Shown here piece by piece: positions 24,301 through 32,798 of a stretch of 48,790 nt of DNA. The notes under the pieces were generated by a model. That model searched no databases and was not told where the DNA came from. It worked only from the letters and a program-made list of their open reading frames with translations. Each line of letters opens with the position of its first letter. The stretch's first letter is position 1. Position numbers and translations under genes: made by a program. Origin of the DNA: Chloroflexota bacterium (GTDB lineage: Bacteria > Chloroflexota > Anaerolineae > Anaerolineales > Villigracilaceae); assembly GCA_016219545.1 (NCBI GenBank), contig JACRMH010000065.1, positions 1-48,790 of the forward strand, given 5' to 3'.

Positions 24301-27300
24301 CGCACATCTTTAACGTAAATGGGCTGACCCGTGCGCGCCATTTCCTTGAAGAGCGCGCTGTCGGATACCGAGATGGACAAGCCAAGCCTCTGTTCTGAAT
24401 CTGAAAAGCCGCGGGCCGAAGCCACTGCCAGGCGGTCTTTTTCACGCAGCCACAATGTGGCGGTGTCATATGGCACGATGGAACTGAATTGGTCAAGCAG
24501 GGAATTGACCAGTTGATCGCTTCGCAGACTGGATGTGAGCGAGGCGGCGGCAGTGTTCAAAGCCTGCAATTGACCGGCGCGTTCCTGCGTGGTCTGCACG
24601 AGGCGGAGGTTATCCAGCGAGAGGGCAATTTGCTGGGAGAGCGAAAGCAGGAGGATTTCATCTTCGGGAAGGAAGGCGGAGGTTGTATTGAAATTATCCA
24701 ACACCAGCAACCCAAGCGCCTCATCGCTCGTTACGATGGGAATTAACAACGATGAAACGGGCAGCCGTCCGCCGGTAGCCTGACGATAAAGAACGAGATT
24801 TTCGGCGCTCAAATTGTAATCACGCGCAAAGTTGATCTCATCCACGCGGCGGGAGGTCTTGTTGATAAAGACACTGCCGGGCAGGGCCTCACCCCAACGG
24901 TATTTGATATTCAACATGCTGGCGTTATCGGCATAGCCTGAAACGGCGCGCGGATTTAGCGTTTCTGATTTCGGATCCCAGATCAGCACGGCTCCTGCAT
25001 GAGCATGTTGAAGGACATGGAGCGAACTATCGAGCAGTGACTTGATGACCGAATCCAGATCCATGCCGGAAAGATTGCGGCTGAAATCAAGCAGAAGATT
25101 CACTTCATCGAGACGGCGGCGGGTTTGATTGAGCAGGGAAATATTTTGCAGGATGAGGGATGTCTGCTGGGAGATCTGCATATAGACTTGATGATCTTCC
25201 TCTGTAAAAGCAGTCATCGGTTCAGGGCTGATGGCGAGCATGGCGGCCACCGGCTTGCTTTCGATCAAGACAGGCAGGCAAATCACGGCCTTGGCGCGCA
25301 GTGCAGTCAACAGGGAAGCATCGCGCCATTCATCGTCTTCTTCAAGGTTGGAGATAAGAATGGGAACTCCATTCTGCAAACAGGCTCGCAATGGATTGCG
25401 CTGCCCGAATAAAGCTTCCACATTCGTGGAGCGCGGCAAACTGCCGAGGACATGCAAGAGGCGCGGACCCTCAGGCGTATTTTCAGCCACAAGCGCAACG
25501 GACATCCCCAACTGGGTTAATGTTTCGCGTCCCAGCGCAGAGAGCGCCGAGGATGAATCCAACTGGCGGCTGACCGATTCTGTAATGGCAAGCCCGGCAC
25601 GCACACGCTGCGAGCGCCGATCCAGACTATGCATGGATATAGTCTGCTCAAGGTCTTTATGAAGCAGGACCGGCAGGTCGTTCTGTGTAATGTCCAGTAG
25701 TTTTTGCTGGCGTAACAAACCGGACGAAAGCGATTCGATTCGCGTCTGAAATTGTTTCTGCTGAAAGATGGTGCTGATCAGCGTCGCAGCCTGGGCGGCA
25801 AACACTTCCACCGATTCGATGGTTGCCCTATCAGGGCGCAAGTGGTTTTCAGGATCATCCAAACTGATCAAACCAATCATCTGTCCTTCCACGTTTTCAA
25901 GCGGAATGAGCAGAAGATCATCAGGGTCCCATGAGTCCGGTGTCTTTATTTCCGAAGAGGAAACATCCAACGTGACCATGTGGACATCGGACGGGAAGAT
26001 CGGGCTCTGGTCTGCTGGAATGAAGTAGGAACGGCTCACCTTAAATTCCGGCTTCATGACCTGTTGGATCCCTGAAAGCGGCTGCCTGCGGGAAAGCAGT
26101 TCATTCAGGGTTTCCTGCGGAATCCCAACCGCTGTCATGCGGCGTAATAGTCCCTGCTCCAATTCCGCGATACTTATCAACACCACGCGGAAGGGTGTTG
26201 AATCGCGAATGCCTTGCGCGATGATCTGCAAGGCCTGGTCGAGGGGTTGTTCATTACGGATCCCATAACTTACATCCGCCAGCCGCACGAGGGTATCGGA
26301 CCGTCGGCGCATCAACTCGCCGCGCTGTTTTTCAATTTGATAACGCTGGGCATTGCTTAGGGCAATGCCGGCCTGGACTGCCAGCGTTTGGATCAACTCC
26401 ATCAATTCCGAAGTAAAGAAACCGGGTTGACCTGAATGCAGGTTGATCAAACCGACAAGCTGTGCCTGGTAAGTGATCGGGGCAATGACGGCAGAGGAAA
26501 CTCCGTCATGCGGAGGGGCAATATTCTCGGCTGCAAAGTCAGTGATGATATAAGGTTCAGCTTGTTTAAGCGCGGTCAACTCAAGCGAAGTTATTTCACG
26601 TCCAGTTTCACAACCGACGGACAACTCAACGCGCAGGTCCTTGAGGGTGCTGTTCTGCTCGAACAAAATGATGGATGAACAGTCCGCCCGCACAACGCGC
26701 AGACCTTCATCGTGAACGATCTGGAGCAAATGATTAAGATCAAGCGATGCGCCCAATTCGCGTGAGACGCGAGTGATCGCGGAAAGCTGCTCGACCCGCC
26801 GGCGCAGAGAGTCATCGGTCTGTGCCAACAGGTTGGCTGATTCGACAGCCGAAGCCAGATTGCCGGCCGCTGTGGATGTGATCTGAAGGTCAAAGGAATT
26901 GAAGTAATCGCCCTTGAAACTTCCCAGCATCAATTCGCCAATACTGCGTCCGCGTACCACCAATGGGACAGCCATCGCTGATTCAAGCTTGAGCGCTTCC
27001 GCCAGCGGACGATAGGCAGGCAGTACCCTTCTATCTGTGCTGAGATGACCCGACATAAACGGCTTCTGGCTTCCGGAAACCGTGTATGCATAATTCGGGT
27101 CATCTACGAAAATTTGAATGAAGGTATTGCTGATCTCATCGGAAACACCAACGGTGGACTCGCGGCGCAGGCGCAGCTCACCGCGCGACTCATCCATCAG
27201 AAAAACAGCGCCTGAATCAGCATGGAAAAGATTCGCCAATTCCCGCACTGAATATCTTAGAATTTCTTCAAGTGTGGCGGAAGATCCTGAAAGGCTGGCA

Positions 27301-28805
27301 ATGCGCCGCAAGGCATCTGAACGCTGGGCGCGTGCGCGCGCTTCCTGCACCAGCAAAATATTTTCAATGATGGCCGCAGACTGGTTCGCCACGATATGCA
27401 TCAAGCGGATCTCTTCCACACTAAAGGAAGCTGCGCCTTTCGAATGATGTCCCACCTGCAAATAGCCGAACATACGACCGGAGGATAATAAGGGAATGAG
27501 TGCAATATCACGCAGGCTTGCCGCAGTAGCAATGTCCGAAAGACCGAGTGCGCGCCAATTCGCATCCGCGGCTGCGCTCAACGTTATGACAGGCTGCTGG
27601 CTTGCGATGATCTTTTCCGCGGGGCCGTTGGCGGGGATCGAGGCTCGATAAATTTCAACAAAGTGAGAAGGCAACCCGCGGAATGGGATCTTGGCTGAAA
27701 GCGAATGTTTCGCTTCATCATAAATAAGGAAACCAATGATCTCGGCTGAAAACAAGGGAGCCATGCTTTCCACCAGCCGCCCATAAATATCCTGTGCTTC
27801 ACGCACGGAACCTATGGATTGATTCAGGTTGGCCAGACCGGCCAACTCTGCGCCGCGCTTTTGTTCCTCTTCATATAGTTTCGCATTGCGGATCGCAACC
27901 GCGATCTGGGCAGATACTAAAGACAAGAGATCAAGGTCGTGCTGACCAAATGCCCCGCCGCCCATTTGACCCAATTCCAGCGCACCGATCAATTCACCGC
28001 CAGCCATGAGGGGAATCCCCAAATAAGATTGAGCGGGAAGCAACTCGCCATTCAGGGCAAGTTCGGGTTGGGAGCGCGCATCGGTCAAAAGGATGGGGGC
28101 ACGCTTGACGATCAGTTGATTGGTAAGACTTCCAAATTGCGATGATAAAGTATTGGCCGGGCGGTTGGTGCTGGAACCGGATTGTTGAGTGCGATGCAAA
28201 GCAAGGGTTTGATGTTCCGTATCCCACAACTTCAACTCAAGTACATCCGAGGCTACAAGGCGGGCGACATTATCCAGGACAGATTGCAAGGTGGTTTCAA
28301 GGTCAAGGTTCGCCGCCATGCCCTGACTAAATTCCGTCACCACTTTCAGAATTTCCTCAGAGGCGCCGATCCCCTGCCCGGGCGCGGGTGATTCATCCCG
28401 CCCGCGGAAAGAGACCAGCATCATCGGGTAGACGCCGGGTACTTCATAAGATGCCACATCCACCAGTTTGCCGCCGATGGAAATATGGTCAAAGCCGGGA
28501 GTTGCACAGAGATCGAGGAACTCACTGGCAGGGCGTACCCGGCGGGCGAGACGCTCCAGATCATAAGGTTCGTTCTCGCGCAAATTAAAATATGACCGGG
28601 CTAGTGCGCTGATATATTCCACGCGCCCGCCCGGCTGGAGAATGATGACCGCCTGGTTTGATTCTGAAGTTTCGGGGAATGCCATCGCGGTGGAATCAAC
28701 CTGCGTTGTTACGTGTGATTGAGAAAAAACACGTAACAAAACCCAGACCAGTACGAAGAACACCAGTCCTGAAACAAACAGGCCAATCCCAAACCCTGAA
28801 GACAT
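21393..28805 (-). CDS. Giant histidine kinase with eleven GAF-like domains, PAS and HisKA/HATPase
   Basis: 2470 residues. Residues 5-27 are one membrane helix, followed by a PAS-like segment (about 45-135). From about 145 to 2110 come eleven GAF-like units of roughly 178 residues. Most open with a helix of the LSRELSASLDLDxLL kind and end with QxAIALxNARLYE. Residues 2113-2235 form a PAS domain, then HisKA with the phosphorylated H2249 (TTVSHELRTPM) and HATPase with N-box N2371, DNGVGVS (2400-2406) and GTGLGLP (2429-2435). All kinase residues look intact. GAF ligands are unknown. Sensors this long with serial GAF units occur in Chloroflexota. The gene lies between two receiver genes with 11- and 18-base gaps. 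Confidence 0.93.
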   Translation of the reverse strand: MSSGFGIGLFVSGLVFFVLVWVLLRVFSQSHVTTQVDSTAMAFPETSESNQAVIILQPGGRVEYISALARSYFNLRENEPYDLERLARRVRPASEFLDLCATPGFDHISIGGKLVDVASYEVPGVYPMMLVSFRGRDESPAPGQGIGASEEILKVVTEFSQGMAANLDLETTLQSVLDNVARLVASDVLELKLWDTEHQTLALHRTQQSGSSTNRPANTLSSQFGSLTNQLIVKRAPILLTDARSQPELALNGELLPAQSYLGIPLMAGGELIGALELGQMGGGAFGQHDLDLLSLVSAQIAVAIRNAKLYEEEQKRGAELAGLANLNQSIGSVREAQDIYGRLVESMAPLFSAEIIGFLIYDEAKHSLSAKIPFRGLPSHFVEIYRASIPANGPAEKIIASQQPVITLSAAADANWRALGLSDIATAASLRDIALIPLLSSGRMFGYLQVGHHSKGAASFSVEEIRLMHIVANQSAAIIENILLVQEARARAQRSDALRRIASLSGSSATLEEILRYSVRELANLFHADSGAVFLMDESRGELRLRRESTVGVSDEISNTFIQIFVDDPNYAYTVSGSQKPFMSGHLSTDRRVLPAYRPLAEALKLESAMAVPLVVRGRSIGELMLGSFKGDYFNSFDLQITSTAAGNLASAVESANLLAQTDDSLRRRVEQLSAITRVSRELGASLDLNHLLQIVHDEGLRVVRADCSSIILFEQNSTLKDLRVELSVGCETGREITSLELTALKQAEPYIITDFAAENIAPPHDGVSSAVIAPITYQAQLVGLINLHSGQPGFFTSELMELIQTLAVQAGIALSNAQRYQIEKQRGELMRRRSDTLVRLADVSYGIRNEQPLDQALQIIAQGIRDSTPFRVVLISIAELEQGLLRRMTAVGIPQETLNELLSRRQPLSGIQQVMKPEFKVSRSYFIPADQSPIFPSDVHMVTLDVSSSEIKTPDSWDPDDLLLIPLENVEGQMIGLISLDDPENHLRPDRATIESVEVFAAQAATLISTIFQQKQFQTRIESLSSGLLRQQKLLDITQNDLPVLLHKDLEQTISMHSLDRRSQRVRAGLAITESVSRQLDSSSALSALGRETLTQLGMSVALVAENTPEGPRLLHVLGSLPRSTNVEALFGQRNPLRACLQNGVPILISNLEEDDEWRDASLLTALRAKAVICLPVLIESKPVAAMLAISPEPMTAFTEEDHQVYMQISQQTSLILQNISLLNQTRRRLDEVNLLLDFSRNLSGMDLDSVIKSLLDSSLHVLQHAHAGAVLIWDPKSETLNPRAVSGYADNASMLNIKYRWGEALPGSVFINKTSRRVDEINFARDYNLSAENLVLYRQATGGRLPVSSLLIPIVTSDEALGLLVLDNFNTTSAFLPEDEILLLSLSQQIALSLDNLRLVQTTQERAGQLQALNTAAASLTSSLRSDQLVNSLLDQFSSIVPYDTATLWLREKDRLAVASARGFSDSEQRLGLSISVSDSALFKEMARTGQPIYVKDVREDSRFLPVEAPRLSWLGIPLISKGELIGALAVEKWQAHFYAREQIQVALTFASQSAVSLDNARLYEDSLSRATELDQRSQRLTTLNRFTSALTGLLDADQILSLTADELLKGLDIKRVSIVTFERGQAFWKITAPRMRGKFPRPLPDAPIFNRLRESLGIFNTDDARHEPDLAPLSELLGENTTALLILPLTSGQNLSGLVFAQTTGKARFDMHELEIARTIVNQSTIALENARLYQSTVRTADRFSILNETSSQVSASLNPEEVYVAVHKAAGRLMPVESFVITLLDQETDEIDPVYIYDLGQRVQGSRVPFGKGISSQVIMTGKPILTSTLEQANTMDSVTTNEGDQTQSIVAVPMTLGNKTLGMLSVQSYQAHVYTEEDMQILGTLANQAIVAIQNGRLFAETQNLAAQLEVRVIERTSQLQREQQNTETLLHILTEVSSSLDLDRALNRTLSLLNDAIGAEQGTILLLNAEDGFLHYRAGYGYLSEQSAVNNRGFKLKVGEGLAGWVVQHREAVLVHDLNKDSRWVRNQNAGQEHRSAIVVPMLVGEDVIGVLMVFQRTEGYFTNDMLVLVKAIAGQVAVAINNANLYELIRDQAERLGLMLRNEQVDASRSQAILEAVADGVLVTGADNLITFVNSSTQRILAVDEERLLGKSLDTFGGLFGKAASTWMDTIQLWSKNPASYQPGDTYAEQLEMENGRIALVHLAPVIFQSDFLGTVSIFRDITHEVEVDRLKSEFVTTVSHELRTPMTAIKGYVDILTMGAAGALNENQSHFLDVVRNNIDRLNTLVGDLLDISRIEGGRVTLNLQAVDLYEIAEDVVADAIRRSQSESKSKALVLDAPTRKLPSVLGDSERVRQILSQLIDNAYNYTPNDGSIRVDIHKEDGELQVDVHDNGVGVSPEDQVRVFERFFRGEHSLVLATPGTGLGLPIVRQLIEMHKGRIWMTSTGVAGEGSTFSFTLPIYK

Positions 28806-28823
28806 GAGAAGCGTTACCTTTTA

Positions 28824-29726
28824 TTAGCCGCCGGAAGCGGCCGCATCCTGACGCCGCGCATCAGCCGCGAGTTCTGTGATCTCGCGAATATCTGCAAAGG
28901 ATTGCAGACTCGGCGAAACCAGTCCCGCCGAAAATGTCATAAACGGTACTTTTTCAACTCCGCCATCCGCCTTGGGCGCTTGAATGAATCCCTGCTGGCG
29001 GTCTATAAAGTTATAGTGGCTTTGGACTTCCACCGCAAAGCGGTCCTTCAATCTCTGGCGGATATTGGGTGCGGCTTCGTTGGTTGTGATGATAATAAAG
29101 TTATCGCCGCCCGCGTGTCCGATGAAATCGCTGGCAGTACCCACTTCATCCACCACTTCGCCGATCACCATCGAAGCAAAGCGCAGGACGTCATCGCCCG
29201 CCACAAAGCCATATACATCTTTGAATGATTCAAAATGATTAAGGCGCACATCCAGCAAAGCCCAATTCGTTTCGCGGATGATGCGGCGCAGTTGTTCCTC
29301 GATCAAACGTCCCGCCGGCAGACCGGTGCGCGGGTCGGTGAGACTCTCACGCTCCGAGCGGCGGATGGCGCCCTGCACACGCAGTTTCAATTCTTCAATA
29401 TCGAAAGGCTTGGTGATGTAATCGTCCGCGCCCAACTCAAGGCCTTGAAGTTTGTCACTGCGTTCATCTTTTTGGGTCAGGAATATCACAGGGATGTGAC
29501 TGGTGCGTGTACTCGTCCGCAGGTTGCGGCAAACTTCATACCCGTCAATATCGGGCAGCATAATGTCCAGCACAATTAAATGCGGCAGGGCATGCTTGAC
29601 CTTCTCCAAAGCGTCACGGCCGCGATGCGCCACATCCACATCGTATTGCATACCCGAGAAATAGATCTTGAGCATGTTGGCGATATCAACATCGTCTTCC
29701 ACAACCAAAAGGCGAGCATTTCCCAT
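28824..29726 (-). CDS. Response regulator with degenerate GGDEF output domain
   Basis: 300 residues. The receiver (1-120) has E10-D11-D12, phosphoacceptor D54 (LIVLDIMLPDIDG) and K106. Residues about 125-290 follow the GGDEF fold (LTDPRTGLPAGR, VAGDDVLRFA), but the active-site signature reads GGDNF (206-210), with Asn replacing the catalytic Glu, and the first metal-site block DxDxFK is changed to RLNHFESFK. It is therefore probably not a diguanylate cyclase; it may bind GTP or a cyclic dinucleotide, or act as a scaffold. The ATG has a strong AGGAGG site. It precedes the giant kinase gene by 18 bases. Confidence 0.9.
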   Translation of the reverse strand: MGNARLLVVEDDVDIANMLKIYFSGMQYDVDVAHRGRDALEKVKHALPHLIVLDIMLPDIDGYEVCRNLRTSTRTSHIPVIFLTQKDERSDKLQGLELGADDYITKPFDIEELKLRVQGAIRRSERESLTDPRTGLPAGRLIEEQLRRIIRETNWALLDVRLNHFESFKDVYGFVAGDDVLRFASMVIGEVVDEVGTASDFIGHAGGDNFIIITTNEAAPNIRQRLKDRFAVEVQSHYNFIDRQQGFIQAPKADGGVEKVPFMTFSAGLVSPSLQSFADIREITELAADARRQDAAASGG

Positions 29727-29735
29727 ATAAGCCTC

Positions 29736-30830
29736 CTAACCGCCATGCGCGTGAGCGCGCTTGCGGGCATTCTGTTTAACGATCTCTATTTGTTCTTTGG
29801 TCACTTCACGCTCAAAAGAGCGAAAACCACTCATGCGAAAGCCGTGTTTTTCGGCGATCGCAGTAATATCCTTCACACGCTCAAGCGTAATTTCCCGCCC
29901 CACGGTGTAATCTTCAAACCGTCCTTCGAGAGCCAGCGCAATGGTCTCAGCCATGCAGGCATACACCTTGCCCTCAGGGAAGCCGAAATTGAAATGAAAA
30001 TCAACTGCGCCGGGCACGTCCACCATGCCGCCGTCAATGACTAATATATCATCTCTGGCCGCCGCCACCATTGCAGAAACGTCGCGGGGACGGGCTACAT
30101 CGCAGACCACACTTCCAGACTGTAAATGTTCCGGTCGGATCACATCATGGATGGAACTGGTGACGGTCAGGATCAACTGGGCATCCTTCAACACATCCAT
30201 TTTCGTGCTGATGAAAAGCTCGCTTCGCGCTTTAACCTGTAACCTGTCTCGCAAAGCTGACAGTTTTTTCTCATCCCGGGCGAGGAGCCATGTCCGTGCC
30301 GCTTCACCAGCCAACAGTTCAGCGCAGACGCGCCCAATCGCTCCAGTCGCACCAACGATGGACACCGTCGCATCTTCCATCTTTATATCCATTACATGCG
30401 CCGCCTCGCGGATGGCTTGTACAGCCATGGCAACTGTAAATGAATCACCGGTGGTGACGGGTATATCGAGTGCGTTGGCAATCGTCACGCCGGCATCGCC
30501 GACCACTGACGTAAAAGCGCCGAGACCGAGAATATCCGCGCCGAGTTTTTCAGCCATGCGGCCGGTTTGAATAATTTTACGATAGACCGTACGCTCAGGC
30601 AACTCCATCATGCGGCGCGGCGTATAAGGACAGGCAATGAACCAGCCTTTGATGACCTTGCCCGTTGCCTGCGATTTAATACCTTCGATCTCTGAAATAT
30701 AAACCGGCGGAAAGAATGTGGAGAAAAAATCTATTTGTCTTTCGCTCAGTACTTTTCCTAGAAATGGAAATTTCCGGCTGACATCCCGTTTTGGATCAAT
30801 GGGATGAATGATGAATGCGAAGCTGTCCAT
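29736..30830 (-). CDS. Acyl-ACP reductase (AAR)-like oxidoreductase
   Basis: 364 residues. Compared from memory with cyanobacterial long-chain acyl-ACP reductase, the block order matches: LGLGAFTSVVG near 101-111, TTGDSFTVAMA (126-136), Rossmann loop GATGAIG (160-166), LLARDEKKL, VIDGGMVDVPG (264-274), YACMAET (290-296) and REITLERV..AEKHGF. C292 matches the catalytic Cys that carries the acyl thioester in the cyanobacterial enzyme. That enzyme reduces fatty acyl-ACP or acyl-CoA to fatty aldehyde with NADPH. No aldehyde-deformylating oxygenase gene is in the window, so an alkane product is not implied. Substrate is inferred. Confidence 0.8.
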   Translation of the reverse strand: MDSFAFIIHPIDPKRDVSRKFPFLGKVLSERQIDFFSTFFPPVYISEIEGIKSQATGKVIKGWFIACPYTPRRMMELPERTVYRKIIQTGRMAEKLGADILGLGAFTSVVGDAGVTIANALDIPVTTGDSFTVAMAVQAIREAAHVMDIKMEDATVSIVGATGAIGRVCAELLAGEAARTWLLARDEKKLSALRDRLQVKARSELFISTKMDVLKDAQLILTVTSSIHDVIRPEHLQSGSVVCDVARPRDVSAMVAAARDDILVIDGGMVDVPGAVDFHFNFGFPEGKVYACMAETIALALEGRFEDYTVGREITLERVKDITAIAEKHGFRMSGFRSFEREVTKEQIEIVKQNARKRAHAHGG

Positions 30831-30833
30831 TGA

Positions 30834-32111
30834 TTACCATGACTCTGCGCTATCTTTTAAATTCTTATGATATGGGGTTTGATGCAGATGGGCGAGCTTA
30901 AGATGGTGATGGTCGCTTTCATCAAAAGTAATATCGCGGTCAATGACGCGCCGTTCGGTGGATGCCGCCAGCACTACATCTGATTCAATAGTACGCGCCG
31001 GGTAAACGATCATGCCTGAACCGATGCGGCAGTTATGTCCCACACATCCACCCAACACCGGGCGGTTTGATAAACTCAATTTGCCGTTCCCGTCGCGGGC
31101 GCGGAGTGGAGCGGGGATGAGGTTGTAATCTGTAAATGTGGAGCCAGCGCCGATAAAAGTATTCCGCCCGATGACGCACATCTGCAAGCAGGTGTTTTGC
31201 GCCAACATGCTGTTTTCCATCAGCGTGGTCATAAACAATGCGGCGCGGAAAGGCAGGAATGCCCCATCACCCACTACTGAAAGCATCACCTGCACATCCT
31301 GTGAGATATTTACATTGTTGCCGATAATGCTGTTCTCGATGACTGCGCCCGCGTTGATGGTGACGTTATCGCCAATAATTGCAGGACCGTGAATAATGGC
31401 GCTCGGGTCAATGACACAGCCTTTCCCCACTTTCACCAACGCAGAAGATTCAAGGACTTGCCGTCCTTCATAGATAGCCTTGCCAAGAATGTTTATTTTG
31501 AAACCAACATCTTCATTCAAGCGCTTTTCAAAACGCGCCCCATGCGCGAATTGGCCGAAGACCATGTCCGCGATAAAGACATGCACCCATGAATCAATGG
31601 CCAGCATGGCGCGTAATGGTACTTGAAAGACCAGGTCGCCGCTTTGATCTCCCATATAAGTTGGCACATGGTAATAGCCGATCTCGCGCGCCTGCATATC
31701 AATCACGAGCGGGTCTACGCCTGCTACGGGACCGTTGGGGTAATACCACAAGTCCGCCAGATATAAACTGCCTGCGGGGGTAAATGAAGTGGAAAGGGGT
31801 AAAGCGTGTTCACGGAAGGCCGCGTCAGACAACTTAAATGCGGCGCGAACCGGTTTATTCGATTTGACAGCCTCTTCCATGAAGGCTTTGATGTAGAATT
31901 CGTCGAAGAAAAGGTTGTCGCGGTAGACAATGGTCGGTTCGCGTACAGGCTGCATCCGTTCCCCCTGCTTCAATTCCATTTCGCGGGTGACATAAGGCGC
32001 GAGCAAATTACGCTGATGCAGCCAGAGCGGGGAATTTTGGATCCGCAATTCACGCGCGGTTTCGCAAAATGGCATAATATGATTCTGCGCGTGGAGAATA
32101 ATCTTAAGCAT
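30834..32111 (-). CDS. Left-handed beta-helix (hexapeptide-repeat) protein
   Basis: 425 residues from the ATG at 32111 (a TTG seven codons earlier is the alternative). The N-terminal 200 residues are not recognised; they hold FREHALPLSTSF and VFQVPLRAMLAIDSWVHV. Residues about 235-400 show hexapeptide turns (VDPSAIIHGPAIIGDNVTI, NSIIGNNVNI, CVIGRNTFIGAG, CVGHNCRIGSG) typical of acyl- or nucleotidyltransferases of the LpxA/GlmU kind. It ends three bases before the acyl-ACP reductase-like gene, so the two may handle the same acyl group. The actual reaction is unknown. Confidence 0.72.
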   Translation of the reverse strand: MLKIILHAQNHIMPFCETARELRIQNSPLWLHQRNLLAPYVTREMELKQGERMQPVREPTIVYRDNLFFDEFYIKAFMEEAVKSNKPVRAAFKLSDAAFREHALPLSTSFTPAGSLYLADLWYYPNGPVAGVDPLVIDMQAREIGYYHVPTYMGDQSGDLVFQVPLRAMLAIDSWVHVFIADMVFGQFAHGARFEKRLNEDVGFKINILGKAIYEGRQVLESSALVKVGKGCVIDPSAIIHGPAIIGDNVTINAGAVIENSIIGNNVNISQDVQVMLSVVGDGAFLPFRAALFMTTLMENSMLAQNTCLQMCVIGRNTFIGAGSTFTDYNLIPAPLRARDGNGKLSLSNRPVLGGCVGHNCRIGSGMIVYPARTIESDVVLAASTERRVIDRDITFDESDHHHLKLAHLHQTPYHKNLKDSAESW

Positions 32112-32174
32112 GGTGGGCGAATTATAAATCAAAGTATCTGATAAAACACCCCACCAACAAAGCTGTAAACCAAA

Positions 32175-32798
32175 CTACGAAAACGGAGTCGGATCTATCT
32201 CAATCGTGCAGTCTGCATCGCCTTGGGCAATGCAAGTTGTCTCTTTTACATCGAACACTTTCCCCCCGCTCAGCCAATATAAAGATTCCTGGATCAAGCC
32301 CACCGCAAGGTGACAGACCGGTTCGTCCGCTTTTCTCTCCCAGCACAGCGGACAACGCTCAATGTGCCAGTAAATCCTGTCCTCTTTTTCTTCCACGCGC
32401 ACTTTTTGATCGGTATGTTTGTTGAAAAGTTCGGCAAAGGATTTTGTGCCAGTTCTTAATTTTGTGGGTAAAGAAAGCAGGCGAAAGGCAACTTCTGTCA
32501 GACCCAGCATCGAGCCGTATTCTTTGAGTCCGTACTTGAAACAGGCACGTCCCACGCGCAAGGCCACCCCGCGCCCGCCGCGCGGACCGAACTGCTGCTC
32601 CAGCGTGCTTTGCAACAGGCTGACCGTTTCAAAAGAAAAGTCACGCTCCGAACCGGCGGGCGGATAATTTTGGATGTATTGTTCGAGAGCCGCGAGGCGC
32701 AGGACTGCATCCACCCCATGCGAACCCATCACCTCCTCCATGCCCGTCAAAATGATCCTCCCCATTTTTCGTGGATAGAAGAAGGATTCAGCGCTCAT
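32175..32798 (-). CDS. V4R-domain protein (possible hydrophobic-ligand-binding domain)
   Basis: 207 residues from the ATG at 32798, chosen because ATGA overlaps the hydrolase stop; a longer frame runs into that gene. The C-terminal half has C149-x2-C152, C162, then C189 and C197 in the TTCIAQGDADCTIEI motif of V4R (vinyl-4-reductase) domains. V4R domains bind small hydrophobic ligands and are related to the TRAPP subunit Bet3. The N-terminal part is helical. With a small GTPase and an acyl reductase in the same operon, it could sense a lipid or aldehyde; that is inference. No DNA-binding domain is visible. Confidence 0.8.
   Translation of the reverse strand: MSAESFFYPRKMGRIILTGMEEVMGSHGVDAVLRLAALEQYIQNYPPAGSERDFSFETVSLLQSTLEQQFGPRGGRGVALRVGRACFKYGLKEYGSMLGLTEVAFRLLSLPTKLRTGTKSFAELFNKHTDQKVRVEEKEDRIYWHIERCPLCWERKADEPVCHLAVGLIQESLYWLSGGKVFDVKETTCIAQGDADCTIEIDPTPFS

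Noticed and set aside
30225..30250. Two TAACCTG copies inside the acyl reductase-like gene as another repeat insertion
   Set aside because: Only two short copies, no extra residues evident in the protein; could be chance.
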